NCBI GenBank assembly: GCA_034190875.2
Contig: CM067348.1
Coordinates: forward strand, 4,770,634-4,834,633
Source of the DNA: Urechis unicinctus
Lineage: Eukaryota; Annelida; Polychaeta; Xenopneusta; Urechidae
Direction: 5' to 3'
Length of the DNA: 64,000 nt
The position numbers and the translations under genes were made by a program. This document shows positions 15,001 to 24,646 of the stretch, piece after piece (positions within the stretch are counted from its first letter, which is position 1; each line of letters opens with the position of its first letter). The notes under the pieces are model-generated. The model made no database searches. It saw nothing but the letters and a program-made list of their open reading frames with translations, and had not been told where the DNA came from.

Positions 15001-17294
15001 CATGCTAGATAACACGAAATGCTCGGTAGCTCCGTCCTCACTATGCTGCATAACACGAAATACACGTTAGCCTCGTCCTGACTATGCTTAAGATAACACG
15101 AAATACATGTTAGCACCGTCCTGACTATGCTAGATAACACGAAATACACGTTAGCTCCGTCCTCACTATGCTGCATAACACGAAATACATGTTAGCCCCG
15201 TCTTGACCATGCTAGATAACACAAAATACACGTTAGCCCCGTCCTCACTATGCTGCATAACACGAAATACACGTTAGCCCCCGTCCTGACTATGCTAGAT
15301 AACACGAAATACACGTTAGCCCGTCCTGACCATGCTAGATAACACGAAATACACGTTAGCCCCGTCCTGACCATGCTAGATAACACGAAATACACGTTAG
15401 CTCCGTCCTCACTATGCTGCATAACACGAAATACACGTTAGCCCCGTCCTAACAATGCTCCCAATAGCACAGAATACAAGTTAGCCCCGTCCCCACTATG
15501 CTGCATAACACGAAATACACGTTAGCCTCGTCCTGACTATGCTAGATAACACGAAATACACGTTAGCCCCGTCCTGACTATGCTAGATAACACGAAATAC
15601 ACGTTAGCCTCCGTCCTGACTATGCTAGATAACACGAAATACACGTTAGCCCCGTCCTGACTATGCTAGATAACACGAAATACACGTTAGCCCCGTCCTG
15701 ACTCTGCTAGATAACACGAAATACACGTTAGCCCCGTCCTGACTATGCTGAATAACACGAAATACACACGTTAGCCCCGTCCTGACTATGCTAGATAACA
15801 CGAAATACACGTTAGCCCCGTCCTGACTATGCTAGATAACACGAAATACACGTTAGCCCCCCGTCCTGACTATGCTAAATGACACGAAATACACGTTAGC
15901 TCCGTCCTCACTATGCTGCATAACACGAAATGCAAGTTAGCCCCGTCTTGACCATGCTAGATAACACAAAATACACGTTAGCCCCGTCCTCACTATGCTG
16001 CATAACACGAAATACACGTTAGCCTCGTCCTGACTATGCTAGATAACACGAAATACACGTTAGCCCCGTCCTGACTGTGCTAGATAACACGAAATACACG
16101 TTAGCCCCGTCCTGACTATGCTAGATAACACGAAATACACGTTAGCTCCGTCCTCACTATGCTGCATAACACGAAATACACGTTTAGCCCCGTCCTTGAC
16201 TATGCTAGATAACACGAAATACACGTTAGCCCCGTCCTCACTATGCTGATAACACGAAATACACGTTAGCCCCGTCCTGACTATGCTAGATAACACGAAA
16301 TACACGTTAGCCCCGTCCTGACTATGCTAGATAACACGAAATACACGTTAGCTCCGTCCTCACTATGCTGCATAACACGAAATACATGTTAGCCCCGTCC
16401 TGACTATGCTAGATAACACGAAATACACGTTAGCCCCGTCCTGACTATGCTAGATAACACGAAATACACGTTAGCCCCGTCCTGACTATGCTAGATAACA
16501 CGAAATACACGTTAGCTCCGTCCTCACTATGCTGCATAACACGAAATACACGTTAGCCCCGTCTTGACTATGCTAGATAACACGAAATACACGTTAGCTC
16601 CGTCCTGACTATGCTGCATAACACGAAATACACGTTAGCCCCGTCCTGACTATGCTAGATAACACGAAATACACGTTAGCCCCGTCCTGACTATGCTAGA
16701 TAACACGAAATACACGTTAGCTCCGTCCTCACTATGCTGCATAACACGAAATACACGTTAGCCCCGTCCTGACTATGCTAGATAACACGAAATACACGTT
16801 AGCCCCGTCCTGACTATGCTAGATAACACGAAATACACGTTAGCCCCGTCCTGACCATGCTAGATAACACGAAATACACGTTAGCCCCGTCCTGTCTATG
16901 CTAGATAACACGAAATACACGTTAGCTCCGTCCTCACTATGCTAGATAACACGAAATACACGTTAGCCCCGTCCTGACTATGCTAGATAAACGAAATACA
17001 CGTTAGCTCCGTCCCACTATGCTGCATAACACGAAATACATGTTAGCCCCGTCCTGACTATGCTAGATAACACGAAATACACGTTTTAGCTCCGTCCTGA
17101 CTATGCTAGATAACACGAAATACACGTTAGCCCGTCCTGACTATGCTAGCATAACACGAAATACACGTTAGCCCCGTCCGACTATGCTAGATAACACACG
17201 AAATACATGTTAGCCCGTCCTGTCATGCTAGATAACACGAAAATACACGTTGCCCCGTCCTGACCATGCTAGATAACACGAAATACACGTTAGC
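1..17294. repeat. 41-bp satellite DNA array, about 420 monomers
   Basis: The whole stretch is a head-to-tail array of a 41-bp monomer whose best conserved core is AACACGAAATACACGTTAGC. Three monomer classes differ in the linker: GACTATGCTAGAT (commonest), CACTATGCTGCAT, and a rarer AACAATGCTCCATAGCACAG form. Many monomers carry 1-3 nt indels and some are truncated or fused (for example near 4640, 6800-6900, 7380 and 12450). Because 41 is not a multiple of 3, the short open frames that appear throughout are repeat shadows and not genes. Such arrays are typical of heterochromatin (pericentromeric or subtelomeric). I see no telomere-type hexamer array and no CENP-B-box-like motif, so the location is unknown. 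The array runs off the left edge and into the assembly gap, so its true length is also unknown. Confidence 0.98.
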
Positions 17295-17394
17295 NNNNNN
17301 NNNNNNNNNNNNNNNNNNNNNNNNNNNNNNNNNNNNNNNNNNNNNNNNNNNNNNNNNNNNNNNNNNNNNNNNNNNNNNNNNNNNNNNNNNNNNN
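17295..17394. other. Assembly gap (100 N)
   Basis: Exactly 100 N bases separate the satellite from the Polinton terminal repeat. A round 100 is a common placeholder for a gap of unknown size, so physical adjacency of the satellite and the element is not proven. Confidence 0.99.
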
Positions 17395-17557
17395 TCCCCA
17401 CTTCAGAGCATAATTAACCCACTTTGACTATTCTTTTCGGGGTCTAAGGTCTCAAGAACTGACAAGAGCTGACCAAGGATTAAAGCTGCGACCTTACCAG
17501 TAGGCTGTGCGTCGCAGGGTTAGGGGCAGCCATGAGTCGCAACGAAATCGCAGGGGA
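17395..17557 (+). repeat. Left terminal inverted repeat of the Polinton
   Basis: Read outward to inward, it matches the reverse complement of about 27474-27661 at roughly 95% over the outer ~145 bp. It lacks about 29 bp present in the right copy, the stretch around 27485-27514 that forms one hairpin arm there. It starts on the first base after the N gap, so the outer end may be missing. Confidence 0.9.
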
Positions 17558-17592
17558 ACCATTATTACCTATAATACCAACCTCCAGGGTCT

Positions 17593-17958
17593 TTATCCAT
17601 AGAGGTCCTCAAGCGTAAACATTCCAGGACCTCGACAACCCATGTAAGTACCATTCTTCACGCGGTCGAGGTCCTGTATAAACTGGGCAAACTTAGCGTC
17701 GTTCTTCTCGATAAAGTCGGGATTAGGACGAGGGGTTATCAATCTCATCATAAAGAGCTTTCAACAGTAGAGCGCTCCCATCGGCCTCTCCATGGTCCCA
17801 CTCGGTCTTCCCAACCAAGGACCGTGATGTTCCTGTTCCAAGCCCAGGCAATTATTAAAACTCCCGTTAGCGCCATAGTCGCCGTCTTCAAGCCCCTCAA
17901 ACCCCGCCCAACCCCAAGCCACCGTCTCCTTATACTTCTTTCGATCCTTGTGATACAC
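17593..17958 (-). pseudogene. Remnant of a Polinton gene next to the left TIR
   Basis: A GC-rich patch (about 17590-18010) within AT-rich surroundings reads coherently on the minus strand. The upstream part is open from 17958 (Gly/Glu/Trp-rich, including GFEGLEDGDYG). After a frameshift near 17760 it continues as LLLKALYDE, and after another as PNPDFIEKNDAKFAQFIQDL to a stop at 17593. I do not recognise the family. Its place just inside the TIR, its orientation and its composition suggest a structural or accessory Polinton gene whose upstream part was lost or interrupted by the insertion at 18043. It could also be chance coding-like sequence. Confidence 0.4.
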
Positions 17959-18042
17959 CTGTGACGTGGATCATTTATCTAAAATATGCGGCTGCAGAGA
18001 AAACCTTAAAGCCCTACCTCCTTAATACCCTACAAACTTAAT

Positions 18043-18085
18043 CAGTCGAGACCGTTATGTAAACGCGTCCGGACGTATTTGCGTC
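18043..18085 (+). repeat. Left 43-bp TIR of the nested transposon
   Basis: It is the exact reverse complement of 21334-21376. It includes the self-complementary motif CGTCCGGACG and ends in GCGTC. Extra TGCGTC/GACGCA motifs occur nearby at the right end (about 21215-21320), suggesting subterminal transposase-binding repeats. Confidence 0.93.
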
Positions 18086-19153
18086 TTTTTCTCTCCGTCT
18101 TGCCTTATCCCCGTCAGCCCATACCAACTGGGAAAAACGGTAAAATATCGGCGTCATGGCCATTAAAGAGCACCCTCGAGCGGTGCAAACTGAAGTTCCG
18201 GCGTTGTTGCACCACTTAACATTTTCTATTGCGATACTAGATGTTTACTTTTTGCGCGCCAAGCGAAAATTGAAGAGGAATCCGACGTTTTAGGAAGGTA
18301 TACATTCAAGTCCAAATTAACTCATTTTAATATTCATAAAGATGTATGACAAGTATTTTCGCTGATCTTGGTGGCTTTCTTGTTCCGTTTCCACTACCAA
18401 GTACAATAAAGGACGTCTCTAATCATAAGAATCTTCTATTTTCACAAGGGCATGTTCGGCGTTATATTTGATCAAAATGGACGCAATGACGTCTAATGGT
18501 CCCAACAAGTTTTGTTTTCGGTAATTCGTCAACGCGTCCACAAATGTAGTTCAGAATCAACAGATACAATTTCCTTTAGTTTCGTGTAGGTGAATTTGGA
18601 TGTGTTGTGTTATGTACTAACCTGGCGAAGTTACTACTAGTACCAGGGCTAGAAATTGCATAAAATCACACACACACATGGGCCGTCATTCCAGACAATA
18701 GGTTGTGCAACAAGTTCTGTTGCTGTGCCCCAGAAAGTCTTGCGAGTCCCAAGGCCAGCTCATAGTATAAATGCATGAGGAAAAAACTCGACTACATTTT
18801 TTATTGATCAAAACTGAACATAAGGAGAAAAGATGCTGCTGTAGAATTGTTTTTGACAACAAATGGTATGCATGAAGGCATGATGATTCACACTTATATA
18901 ATCCTCACTAATATTTCCTGATTATACAACCATTAAGATACTAATCTGGCATGCTTTTTCCATTTCTTGCAGAGTTAAGAACATATCCACTGCATCGCCC
19001 CGATAGTGATAATAAAATCCACACCATGTGGTTGGTAGTGCATGGATAAAATTAAGAGGTGAAATGTTTCAAAATATCTGCAAATTCATGCTATCTCTAT
19101 GAATTAACTCAAAAACAAGTCAATCAATATGAAATCTTAGAAATAATCATTGA
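18086..19153. other. Interior of the nested transposon, no coding signal
   Basis: I see no sustained open frame, tandem repeat or RNA-like structure here. There is a short (CA)n run near 18666-18678. The stretch is presumably degraded non-coding or intronic sequence upstream of the SWIM fragment. Confidence 0.5.
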
Positions 19154-19366
19154 ATGCAATTGATATTCCCAATGATGATCACATTATCTACAGAGGAGCC
19201 GACAGCAGTCCTAACAGCCTCCTGTAGCTGTACTATACGCCTTAGTGGTCAGTGTGGGCATATTGGTGATGTGCTCTACCAGATGGCGAAGTTCAAGTCC
19301 AGGGGATTCAAAGTCATTCCAGAAGATTTGGCCAAGACTTCACTACCCCAGACCTAGCACCGGCTA
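19154..19366 (+). pseudogene. SWIM zinc-finger fragment of a YqaJ-type transposon protein
   Basis: The frame shows CSCTIRLSGQCGHI, matching the SWIM pattern C-x-C-x(n)-C-x-H. It is followed by DVLYQMAKF and, 20-odd residues later, SLPQT-stop-H. In the metazoan proteins that join a SWIM finger to a YqaJ-type nuclease, the finger is followed by a similar leucine/tyrosine-rich helix and a PQ-x-W-H motif. Here the W position reads TAG, consistent with a single TGG-to-TAG change. Only this ~65-residue segment survives and no YqaJ nuclease core is visible. SWIM fingers bind DNA or protein partners. SWIM domains also occur in MULE transposases, which is the main alternative. Confidence 0.6.
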
Positions 19367-19459
19367 AATCTGACTCCTAAGTCTGTAGTTTTTAAGCCCA
19401 ACCCTTAGACGACACAGAAACATAAAACAACTCATCAATGAGTTGCATGCCTCTAGGCT

Positions 19460-19802
19460 TACCTGCACATTGTAACATCTGTACTAGGAACATAGTACAT
19501 ACTGGTCATGTTCTTAGCCACCGGCTGTAGGTATTCAAAAAAAGCTACAAAGTCAAGATAGTTCCTGAACTATTTGAACCCAGTATAAAACCGTACCATG
19601 TCAGGATCATAGGAAAACCGACAAATACCGAACTTTTCGATCTGTAGTTGATCTTTCATGGCCTGATTCTGTTTTTGTGATTCTTCATACTTGATTTGCA
19701 TATCCTGTAGCAACTTCTCTAGCTGACTTCTTTGCTGTCACTCTCTTCCACAATCATCTGGATGTCAAGATCAGTACTGACAGGCAGGGGCTGGTCGTCC
19801 AT
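19460..19802 (-). pseudogene. N-terminal fragment of a DDE_Tnp_4-like transposase
   Basis: Reading leftward from an ATG at 19802, an acidic leader (MDDQPLPVSTDLD) is followed, after a 1-2 nt frameshift near 19730, by a coiled-coil-like stretch (QLEKLLQDMQIKYEES). Next comes FSYDPDMVRFYTGF, one in-frame TAG, then DFVAFFEYLQPVAKNM. A coiled coil followed by F-x-TGF...F..F..LxP is the usual region before the helix-turn-helix and DDE catalytic domain in this transposase group. The frame ends at a good splice donor (CAG|GTAAGC, 19461-19466 on this strand), so it is probably an exon. The catalytic domain is absent. The fragment is convergent with the SWIM fragment to its left. Confidence 0.5.
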
Positions 19803-20177
19803 CTGAAATCGTCCTTGGTGAAATGGAGAGAACACACAGACGTGCTGTCTGATACCTGGAGTGCATATACATTATGAAAACAAGATAATAAATATGAAAA
19901 GTATCAACGTATTCCTTCTTATGTGCTTTACTTCCTTAAAACACATGAAACTATTCAAATAGCTCAAGCCTTCTTATAATCGCTCGCAGTCACATGTTCT
20001 AGATCGTAGTTGTAAACAACTCACCATGAACCCGTGTTCTGGACCTTGTTTTCGCCATATTTTGTGAAGCCAGGCTTTTCTTTTTGTAGAATCTTTTGGA
20101 AGTCGGTGAAATGAAATATCTGGGTTAACTGTTCCATCACTCTTACAAAACGGAACGCAAAAATAACGATGGCTATT

Positions 20178-20771
20178 CAGGGCACGAAATTGGCTAATTC
20201 TAGTCGGCGCGCGCCGACTAAATGTTTATTCCGCCGACTCATTTGTCAAAGTAGTGGGTCCGCCAGGCCGATAACTATTCTGTAACCATGCTCGACGTCA
20301 AAAGATAAACATGTTGACAATCGCGCGATCTTTTGAAATTGTGAACTGACTTGACCTCAGCTTTCATCTAGAGTACTTCGGTTATTTCCGTATTGACGAA
20401 AACACACGATTATCAATGAGATCGTATAACTCGTTTTATAGGTCAGTCTATGTCACGTGCATAATGCATGTGAGTGTCGAATTTTCCCGGCGTTACATGT
20501 CTTCTATGCGTCGCTGATTTTGATACTTCGCGCAAATTATTTTTCCCAAGTTTAACAATGGACAAGTTTGTCAAACGTTTACCTAAATGCGACGGTGATG
20601 AACTAGAAAAAGTCCACCTTCACTCAGTTTTTTCACTTCATTTTCGGCATTGTGAATAACAAGACCATTGAGAGGACCAGTTAAATAAAGGCAGGGCCAG
20701 TTCATTTTGTTGAAGGACCAGTTGAAAAAAAATGGAGGGCCAATTCACATATTTGCCAATTTCGTGCCCTG
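20178..20771. mobile_element. Short hAT-like deletion derivative nested in the transposon
   Basis: 17-bp perfect inverted ends, CAGGGCACGAAATTGGC at 20178-20194 and its complement at 20755-20771, enclose 594 bp. GCTATT occurs directly outside both ends (20172-20177 and 20772-20777). If the outermost C/G are excluded, the flanks agree at 7 of 8 bases (GGCTATTC and GGCTATTT), compatible with the 8-bp duplication of hAT elements. CAGGG-type ends are common in that superfamily. The interior has only a short ORF, so it is non-autonomous. Confidence 0.72.
20558..20659 (+). pseudogene. Possible first exon of a hAT transposase
   Basis: The short frame begins MDKFVKRLPKCDGDELEK and stops after about 33 residues. 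hAT transposases in invertebrates often open with an MDKF/MDRF-type start, and the position inside hAT-like ends fits. No BED zinc finger or catalytic region follows. If the reading is right, this is what remains after internal deletion. Confidence 0.3.
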
Positions 20772-21333
20772 GCTATTTGGTCGAGACACAGCGGCAGACG
20801 ATGACATGTTTACAACTCGCTGCGGTCCGGCTAACGAGGTCGGAGGTCAACGGGGCTGCCCACCCATGGCCTCGTTCTGGCCGCGGAATGTGCGGCATGC
20901 ATAAATATTGAGAACCCCCAATGGAGAACCCAACGGCTCGGAGACAAACTATCCATAAAGTACAAACGGAGGGAGGTGGGGCGGGGGGGGTGGGGGGTGG
21001 AAATCGTTAGGTTTTTGCTTCTGAATAATATAGCATTATAATTGACACCCCCTCCATCCACATGGGAGTGACAAATGTCGCGTCGTTCTGTATTTACTGT
21101 CGACATGACCGTTGCTTAGTTGTATCTACTATCATATTATGGACGCACGATAACCCTGCGAATGAGTAGTAGTGGTCAAAGGTTCGAGCGAGCGGAAGTC
21201 TGTGACGTAATGCCGGAGATTTTGACGCATCTGCGTCGTTTACTTCCATGCAGAGTAAGACGCGGATATAGGCAGACGTTTTTTCGTCCTTGTTTTAAAG
21301 ACGCTAGCGCGTCCAGACGCTTTCTTATACAGT

Positions 21334-21376
21334 GACGCAAATACGTCCGGACGCGTTTACATAACGGTCTCGACTG
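21334..21376 (-). repeat. Right 43-bp TIR of the nested transposon
   Basis: It is the perfect inverted copy of 18043-18085, directly followed by TTAAT. GACGCA/TGCGTC motifs just inside (about 21215-21320) resemble subterminal repeats. Confidence 0.93.
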
Positions 21377-21381
21377 TTAAT

Positions 21382-22560
21382 ACCATGAGGAACGCGCTAC
21401 GCGTGCCCTCGTTGGTCACCTAATTAAAGGCTTTAAGCCTCAACCGTAACTACACAGTGGCGGCCCGCCAACTTAGACAGTCCCGAGCAAGCCCTCAAAC
21501 AAGCAGCATCTCCTGGTATCTCCTCCTACAATAGTCTTCAGGCACACCTTTCGGCAGTCATCAAAAGAACCTTAAACTGAATAAAGAGAAGTTTATATTT
21601 CGGCCCCCTACAACGTCGTTGACTTGTTTCTACAACTACACATAGCCATCAAGAGAATATAGCCACAACATCTGGTGGAGAATCCGTTCTTTCCTGGTTA
21701 CCTTTCTGTAAGTACATTTTTATTTCACTTAATTCCCTTAATCAGCTGTTTTTGTCAATCAGGTTAAATTTATATGAACATTGCGCTTAAATTAGAAAAT
21801 TAGAGATTTGCTTAATATTTTTATATTTCCCGCGAGAGCAGGTAGATTGCTGAGGCTTATTTGGAATCCAAAGTTAACTTGGAGTTGAAGCTGGGATGTT
21901 GCTAAACGGGCGCATCCCATGAACGCTCCTATCACTCGTGTACACTCCCAATGCAGTCATTTATCTCGTCTGACCTCTATGACTGTACACGTTGTGATAA
22001 CTTTCTGTTGCTAAACGTTGTGCTTTCTCTTGGAAGATGTGTTATAATGTGTATTGTGGTGTTTATGCACATGCTAATATGAGTATGCGTAATGCGTATG
22101 CTTTTGGTATTTCAGTGTTCTTGTCAGATGCGATTCCCGCACTGGTTCCCGAACGCTATACACTTTTGAAACAACCTCTCTTGTTCAGTAAAGCGCCGAT
22201 GCGCACAGATTCAATATCTGTTTATTTTTCAGCTTTCAAAATAAGCTTACTGTTGTTTTAGTCTGTTGGGTGTCCCGACTGATTGTTAATAGTTTAATTG
22301 GCTGTAATGGGAATGGTTTAAATGTATGTTCAGACACTGTGACTCTGTATAAACACGTCCTTTGTGACCATCCGCATCGTCATACGACTCCGTTGGGGAC
22401 AGGCCCGCTGTTTTGTTTGTACTTAAAATTTGTCTAGGGATTACCGCGCTAATTGGCTTATTGCGTAACAGCTTGCATTTTCCTTTCAAACTGGTTTACG
22501 CCACAGCAACTTTTTTATCTCTGGGAGCAACTTTTTTATCTCTAAATTAAGAGGCAGCCA
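21382..22560. other. Polinton sequence upstream of the integrase operon-like block
   Basis: The first ~140 bp is GC-rich and reads on the minus strand as TNEGTRSAFLMVL next to the insertion site, so the nested transposon may have hit a Polinton gene. The rest is AT-rich without a sustained frame. A direct duplication AGCAACTTTTTTATCTCT occurs at 22505-22522 and 22526-22543, just before the next ORF. It may hold a promoter or an intron but I cannot define one. Confidence 0.4.
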
Positions 22561-22561
22561 A

Positions 22562-22960
22562 GTGGACGCGGAACGTAAACGCCTTGATAGTGCAATCGAG
22601 CAGCTTCAATCTGCTCAGGCAGCATGGGCCAAGAAGAGAACTGAGCGTTTAGACTTCATCAATGAGCAACTGCGCCGCCAGGGACATGCCGAGCATACTT
22701 TTAAGGATGCGGACGAGGTTATGGTTGAGTACTCCCTGATTACGAATAAAACCGTCGACCCGCTGGGCTCTGAGCCACAGCTTTCAGACTCCTACGAGCC
22801 CTCAGGTTATCAAAAAGGGCGTGAGGTGGCTTTCATTATACTGGGTATGGCTGCGAATGGCTTGCTAACTAGTTCATTTGGAGACTTGGGCGTTTACTTT
22901 GTATGGATCGTCACATGCAGAGGATATACTATAGTCCTAAGGGCTACTGGAAAAGCATAA
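22562..22960 (+). CDS. Unknown Polinton ORF with coiled coil and hydrophobic C-terminus
   Basis: This is an open frame of 132 codons starting at a GTG, so the true start or a splice acceptor is probably slightly upstream. Residues 1-40 are charged and helical (ERKRLDSAIEQLQSAQ...), a likely short coiled coil. Residues ~85-115 are hydrophobic (AFIILGMAANGLL and GVYFVWIV), a possible membrane segment. It overlaps the start of the integrase frame by about 58 nt in a different frame and has the same orientation. I do not recognise the family. It has no stop or frameshift although its neighbours are ruined. Alternatives are an N-terminal exon of the integrase or a small Polinton accessory protein. 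Confidence 0.5.
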   Translation: MDAERKRLDSAIEQLQSAQAAWAKKRTERLDFINEQLRRQGHAEHTFKDADEVMVEYSLITNKTVDPLGSEPQLSDSYEPSGYQKGREVAFIILGMAANGLLTSSFGDLGVYFVWIVTCRGYTIVLRATGKA

Positions 22961-23893
22961 CAGCTATCAAGAAGCTTGCAACAGAAGCAAGGGTTTCTGA
23001 GGAAGTTGCCAGGGGGTGGCTAACAAAGCAAGCTTTATGGCAAATCTACCTGCCAGTGCCAAAACACATTCCCAGGCCAAAGTTTGATGTCCCTGTCCCT
23101 AATGAGGTTCCCCAATCCGATCTCTTATTTCTTCCTCATGACGTTGTAAAGCGCCGGACAGTATGCCCTAACAGTGTTTGATGTGGCCTCGCGCTACAAA
23201 GCAGCTGAGCCATTGACTACAAAAGAGGCTAAAGAGGTCGCAGGTGCATTGGAGAGGATATACAATCGAGGACCGCTGGGGTGGCCCAAACTACCTCAGG
23301 TCGACCCCGGACGGGAGTTTATGGGAGCAGTGAATCAGCTGTTAGTAAAACATGGAGTATCAGTCAGGCGTGGCCGTGTGAATATCCATCGAGATCAGGC
23401 CATAGTGGAATGCTTTAACCGAACACTGGCTGAGCAACTCTTTGGTCACCAGAATGCCATAGAGTTAAAGGATACTGGAACACGATTGACGGAGTGGGTT
23501 TCTCAACTGCAGGCTGTAGTCTCTGCAATAAATAATGAGGTGACCCGCTTGACTGGAAAAAAACCTTAAGATGCTATAAAAGTAAAACGAGTTGCACAAA
23601 AGCCCTCTGCAGTCCTACCAGGGCGCCCGCTGGGGGTTTAAGAGCAAAAGATTCCCTCTGGTGTTGGCGTTCGCTACCTCTACCAGCCTGGTCAGGTCGA
23701 GCAAGACCAGCGGCGGCGGGCCACTGACCCTGTGTGGTCAATCAATGTTTACCGGATTGGGCGCTCTGTCACTAAATCTGGTGAGCCTGTACTTTACTAT
23801 TTGTTGGATGGACCGCTCCGTGGCTTTGTAAAGGAGGAGCTGCTTGTGGTGCCGTCTGACACCCAGTTACCGCCATACGGTATTACCAATTAA
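22903..23893 (+). pseudogene. Polinton integrase (retroviral-type rve), broken
   Basis: Polinton integrases insert the linear element DNA using a retroviral-type D-D-E core. The N-terminal part reads YYSPKGYWKS, then a helix-rich region with VARGWLTKQALWQIY. The catalytic core shows SDLLFLPHD (first Asp), QVDPGREF (second Asp) and IVECFNRTLAEQLFG (Glu), with HQNAIE after it. The C-terminal part (RYLYQPGQ to the stop at 23893) fits the small DNA-binding/chromo-like tail. Damage: a 1-nt frameshift near 23160 and in-frame TAA codons at 23567-23569 and 23639-23641. About 330 residues in all, close to normal length. It is co-oriented with the ORF before it and with the zinc-ribbon-like ORF after it. 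Confidence 0.88.
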
Positions 23894-23998
23894 AGAAAAG
23901 GCAGATAGGTAGTAATTGAAGCAACTGGAAAGTGCCCCTGGATATTACTCGGGAAGAGAGACCCTTGTGACAGGCCCTGTAAATTTGACTTTTGCGCA

Positions 23999-24550
23999 AT
24001 GCACAGGTTTAAGATTAAGCGAGGGATTGTAAATCGACTTTGTGTAGAGTGCCAGAAGGGCATTAAAAATAACCTAAAATTATGTATGGATTGTGGATAC
24101 GAAAGGGTTAACCACACCAACCTCCTTCATAAGAAGAAGAGGCTTGAGGGCAGGAAGGCCCGGATGGCGAATCACGTTGAGGCTGGTACGACTGAGAAAG
24201 GCGTGCTAGATAAACCTTCCCGAGCTAGGAAGACCAAGCCCCCACCTCCGCCGGGTTGTGCCGCTCCCACACCCAAACTCCCTCAGGCCAGGAAGACCAC
24301 TCCTTTACGCTCTCCCCAGGTCACCACCAGTCTGACTATAGGCGGTATATGTGAGAAGGTGGATGACCTCCTGATTGCGAGGGTCAGGGAGAGGTGTCCA
24401 ACAGTGATGCGGGAAGTTCACCATCACCCGTCAGTGGCCGGTCGGAGGTGGAAGGTGTGGATACACTTTAGGTTGAATACGATACACCCCGTCTTGCCTG
24501 TCGATCTATGCTGGGTGGAAGGCCTGGGTGCGGCTATGCCCGTAGGCTAG
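23999..24550 (+). CDS. Unknown Polinton ORF with a zinc-ribbon-like motif
   Basis: An uninterrupted 183-codon frame begins with an ATG. Near residues 15-35 it has C-x2-C-x10-C-x2-C (CVECQKG ... CMDCGYERVNH), a plausible zinc ribbon. A Lys/Arg-rich and Pro-rich linker follows (residues ~40-100), then a C-terminal part with VREVHHHPSV-like and WKVWIHF segments. It lies 105 nt after the integrase stop, same strand, and is convergent with the polymerase. I do not recognise the family. A DNA-binding accessory protein of the element is a guess from the ribbon and the basic linker. It is intact while the adjacent integrase and polymerase are broken. Confidence 0.5.
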   Translation: MHRFKIKRGIVNRLCVECQKGIKNNLKLCMDCGYERVNHTNLLHKKKRLEGRKARMANHVEAGTTEKGVLDKPSRARKTKPPPPPGCAAPTPKLPQARKTTPLRSPQVTTSLTIGGICEKVDDLLIARVRERCPTVMREVHHHPSVAGRRWKVWIHFRLNTIHPVLPVDLCWVEGLGAAMPVG

Positions 24551-24646
24551 GGTGTGTACACCAACCGAAGCTATCCATCACTTTGTATCAAAGGGGGATA
24601 GAGACACCTTATTAACGTGCAGCCTATATATCTTGTGACTGTCACT

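Larger units (their letters stand above)
18043..21376. mobile_element. Nested DNA transposon, ISL2EU-like
   Basis: Perfect 43-bp inverted repeats (18043-18085 and 21334-21376, outer end CAGTCGAGACCG) are flanked by a direct 5-bp TTAAT (18038-18042 and 21377-21381), as expected for a target-site duplication. Inside are fragments of a SWIM-type zinc-finger protein (+) and the N-terminus of a DDE_Tnp_4-like transposase (-). A YqaJ/SWIM-type protein alongside such a transposase is the gene pair I associate with ISL2EU elements. I am unsure what duplication length that superfamily normally makes, and TTAAT also contains the TTAA of piggyBac and Kolobok. Both genes are broken and most of the transposase is gone, so this copy cannot move by itself. 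Confidence 0.7.

Noticed and set aside
1-17294. Dozens of short open frames encoding CISCYLA / MYFVL-type peptides
   Set aside because: They are translations of the 41-bp satellite in shifting frames and have no independent coding evidence.
1-17294. CRISPR-like array
   Set aside because: The repeats are contiguous and carry no unique spacers; the whole 41-bp unit repeats and the context is eukaryotic.
22903-23893. Retrotransposon or retrovirus origin for the integrase
   Set aside because: No reverse transcriptase or LTR is nearby; the enclosing TIRs and the PolB gene place it in a Polinton.
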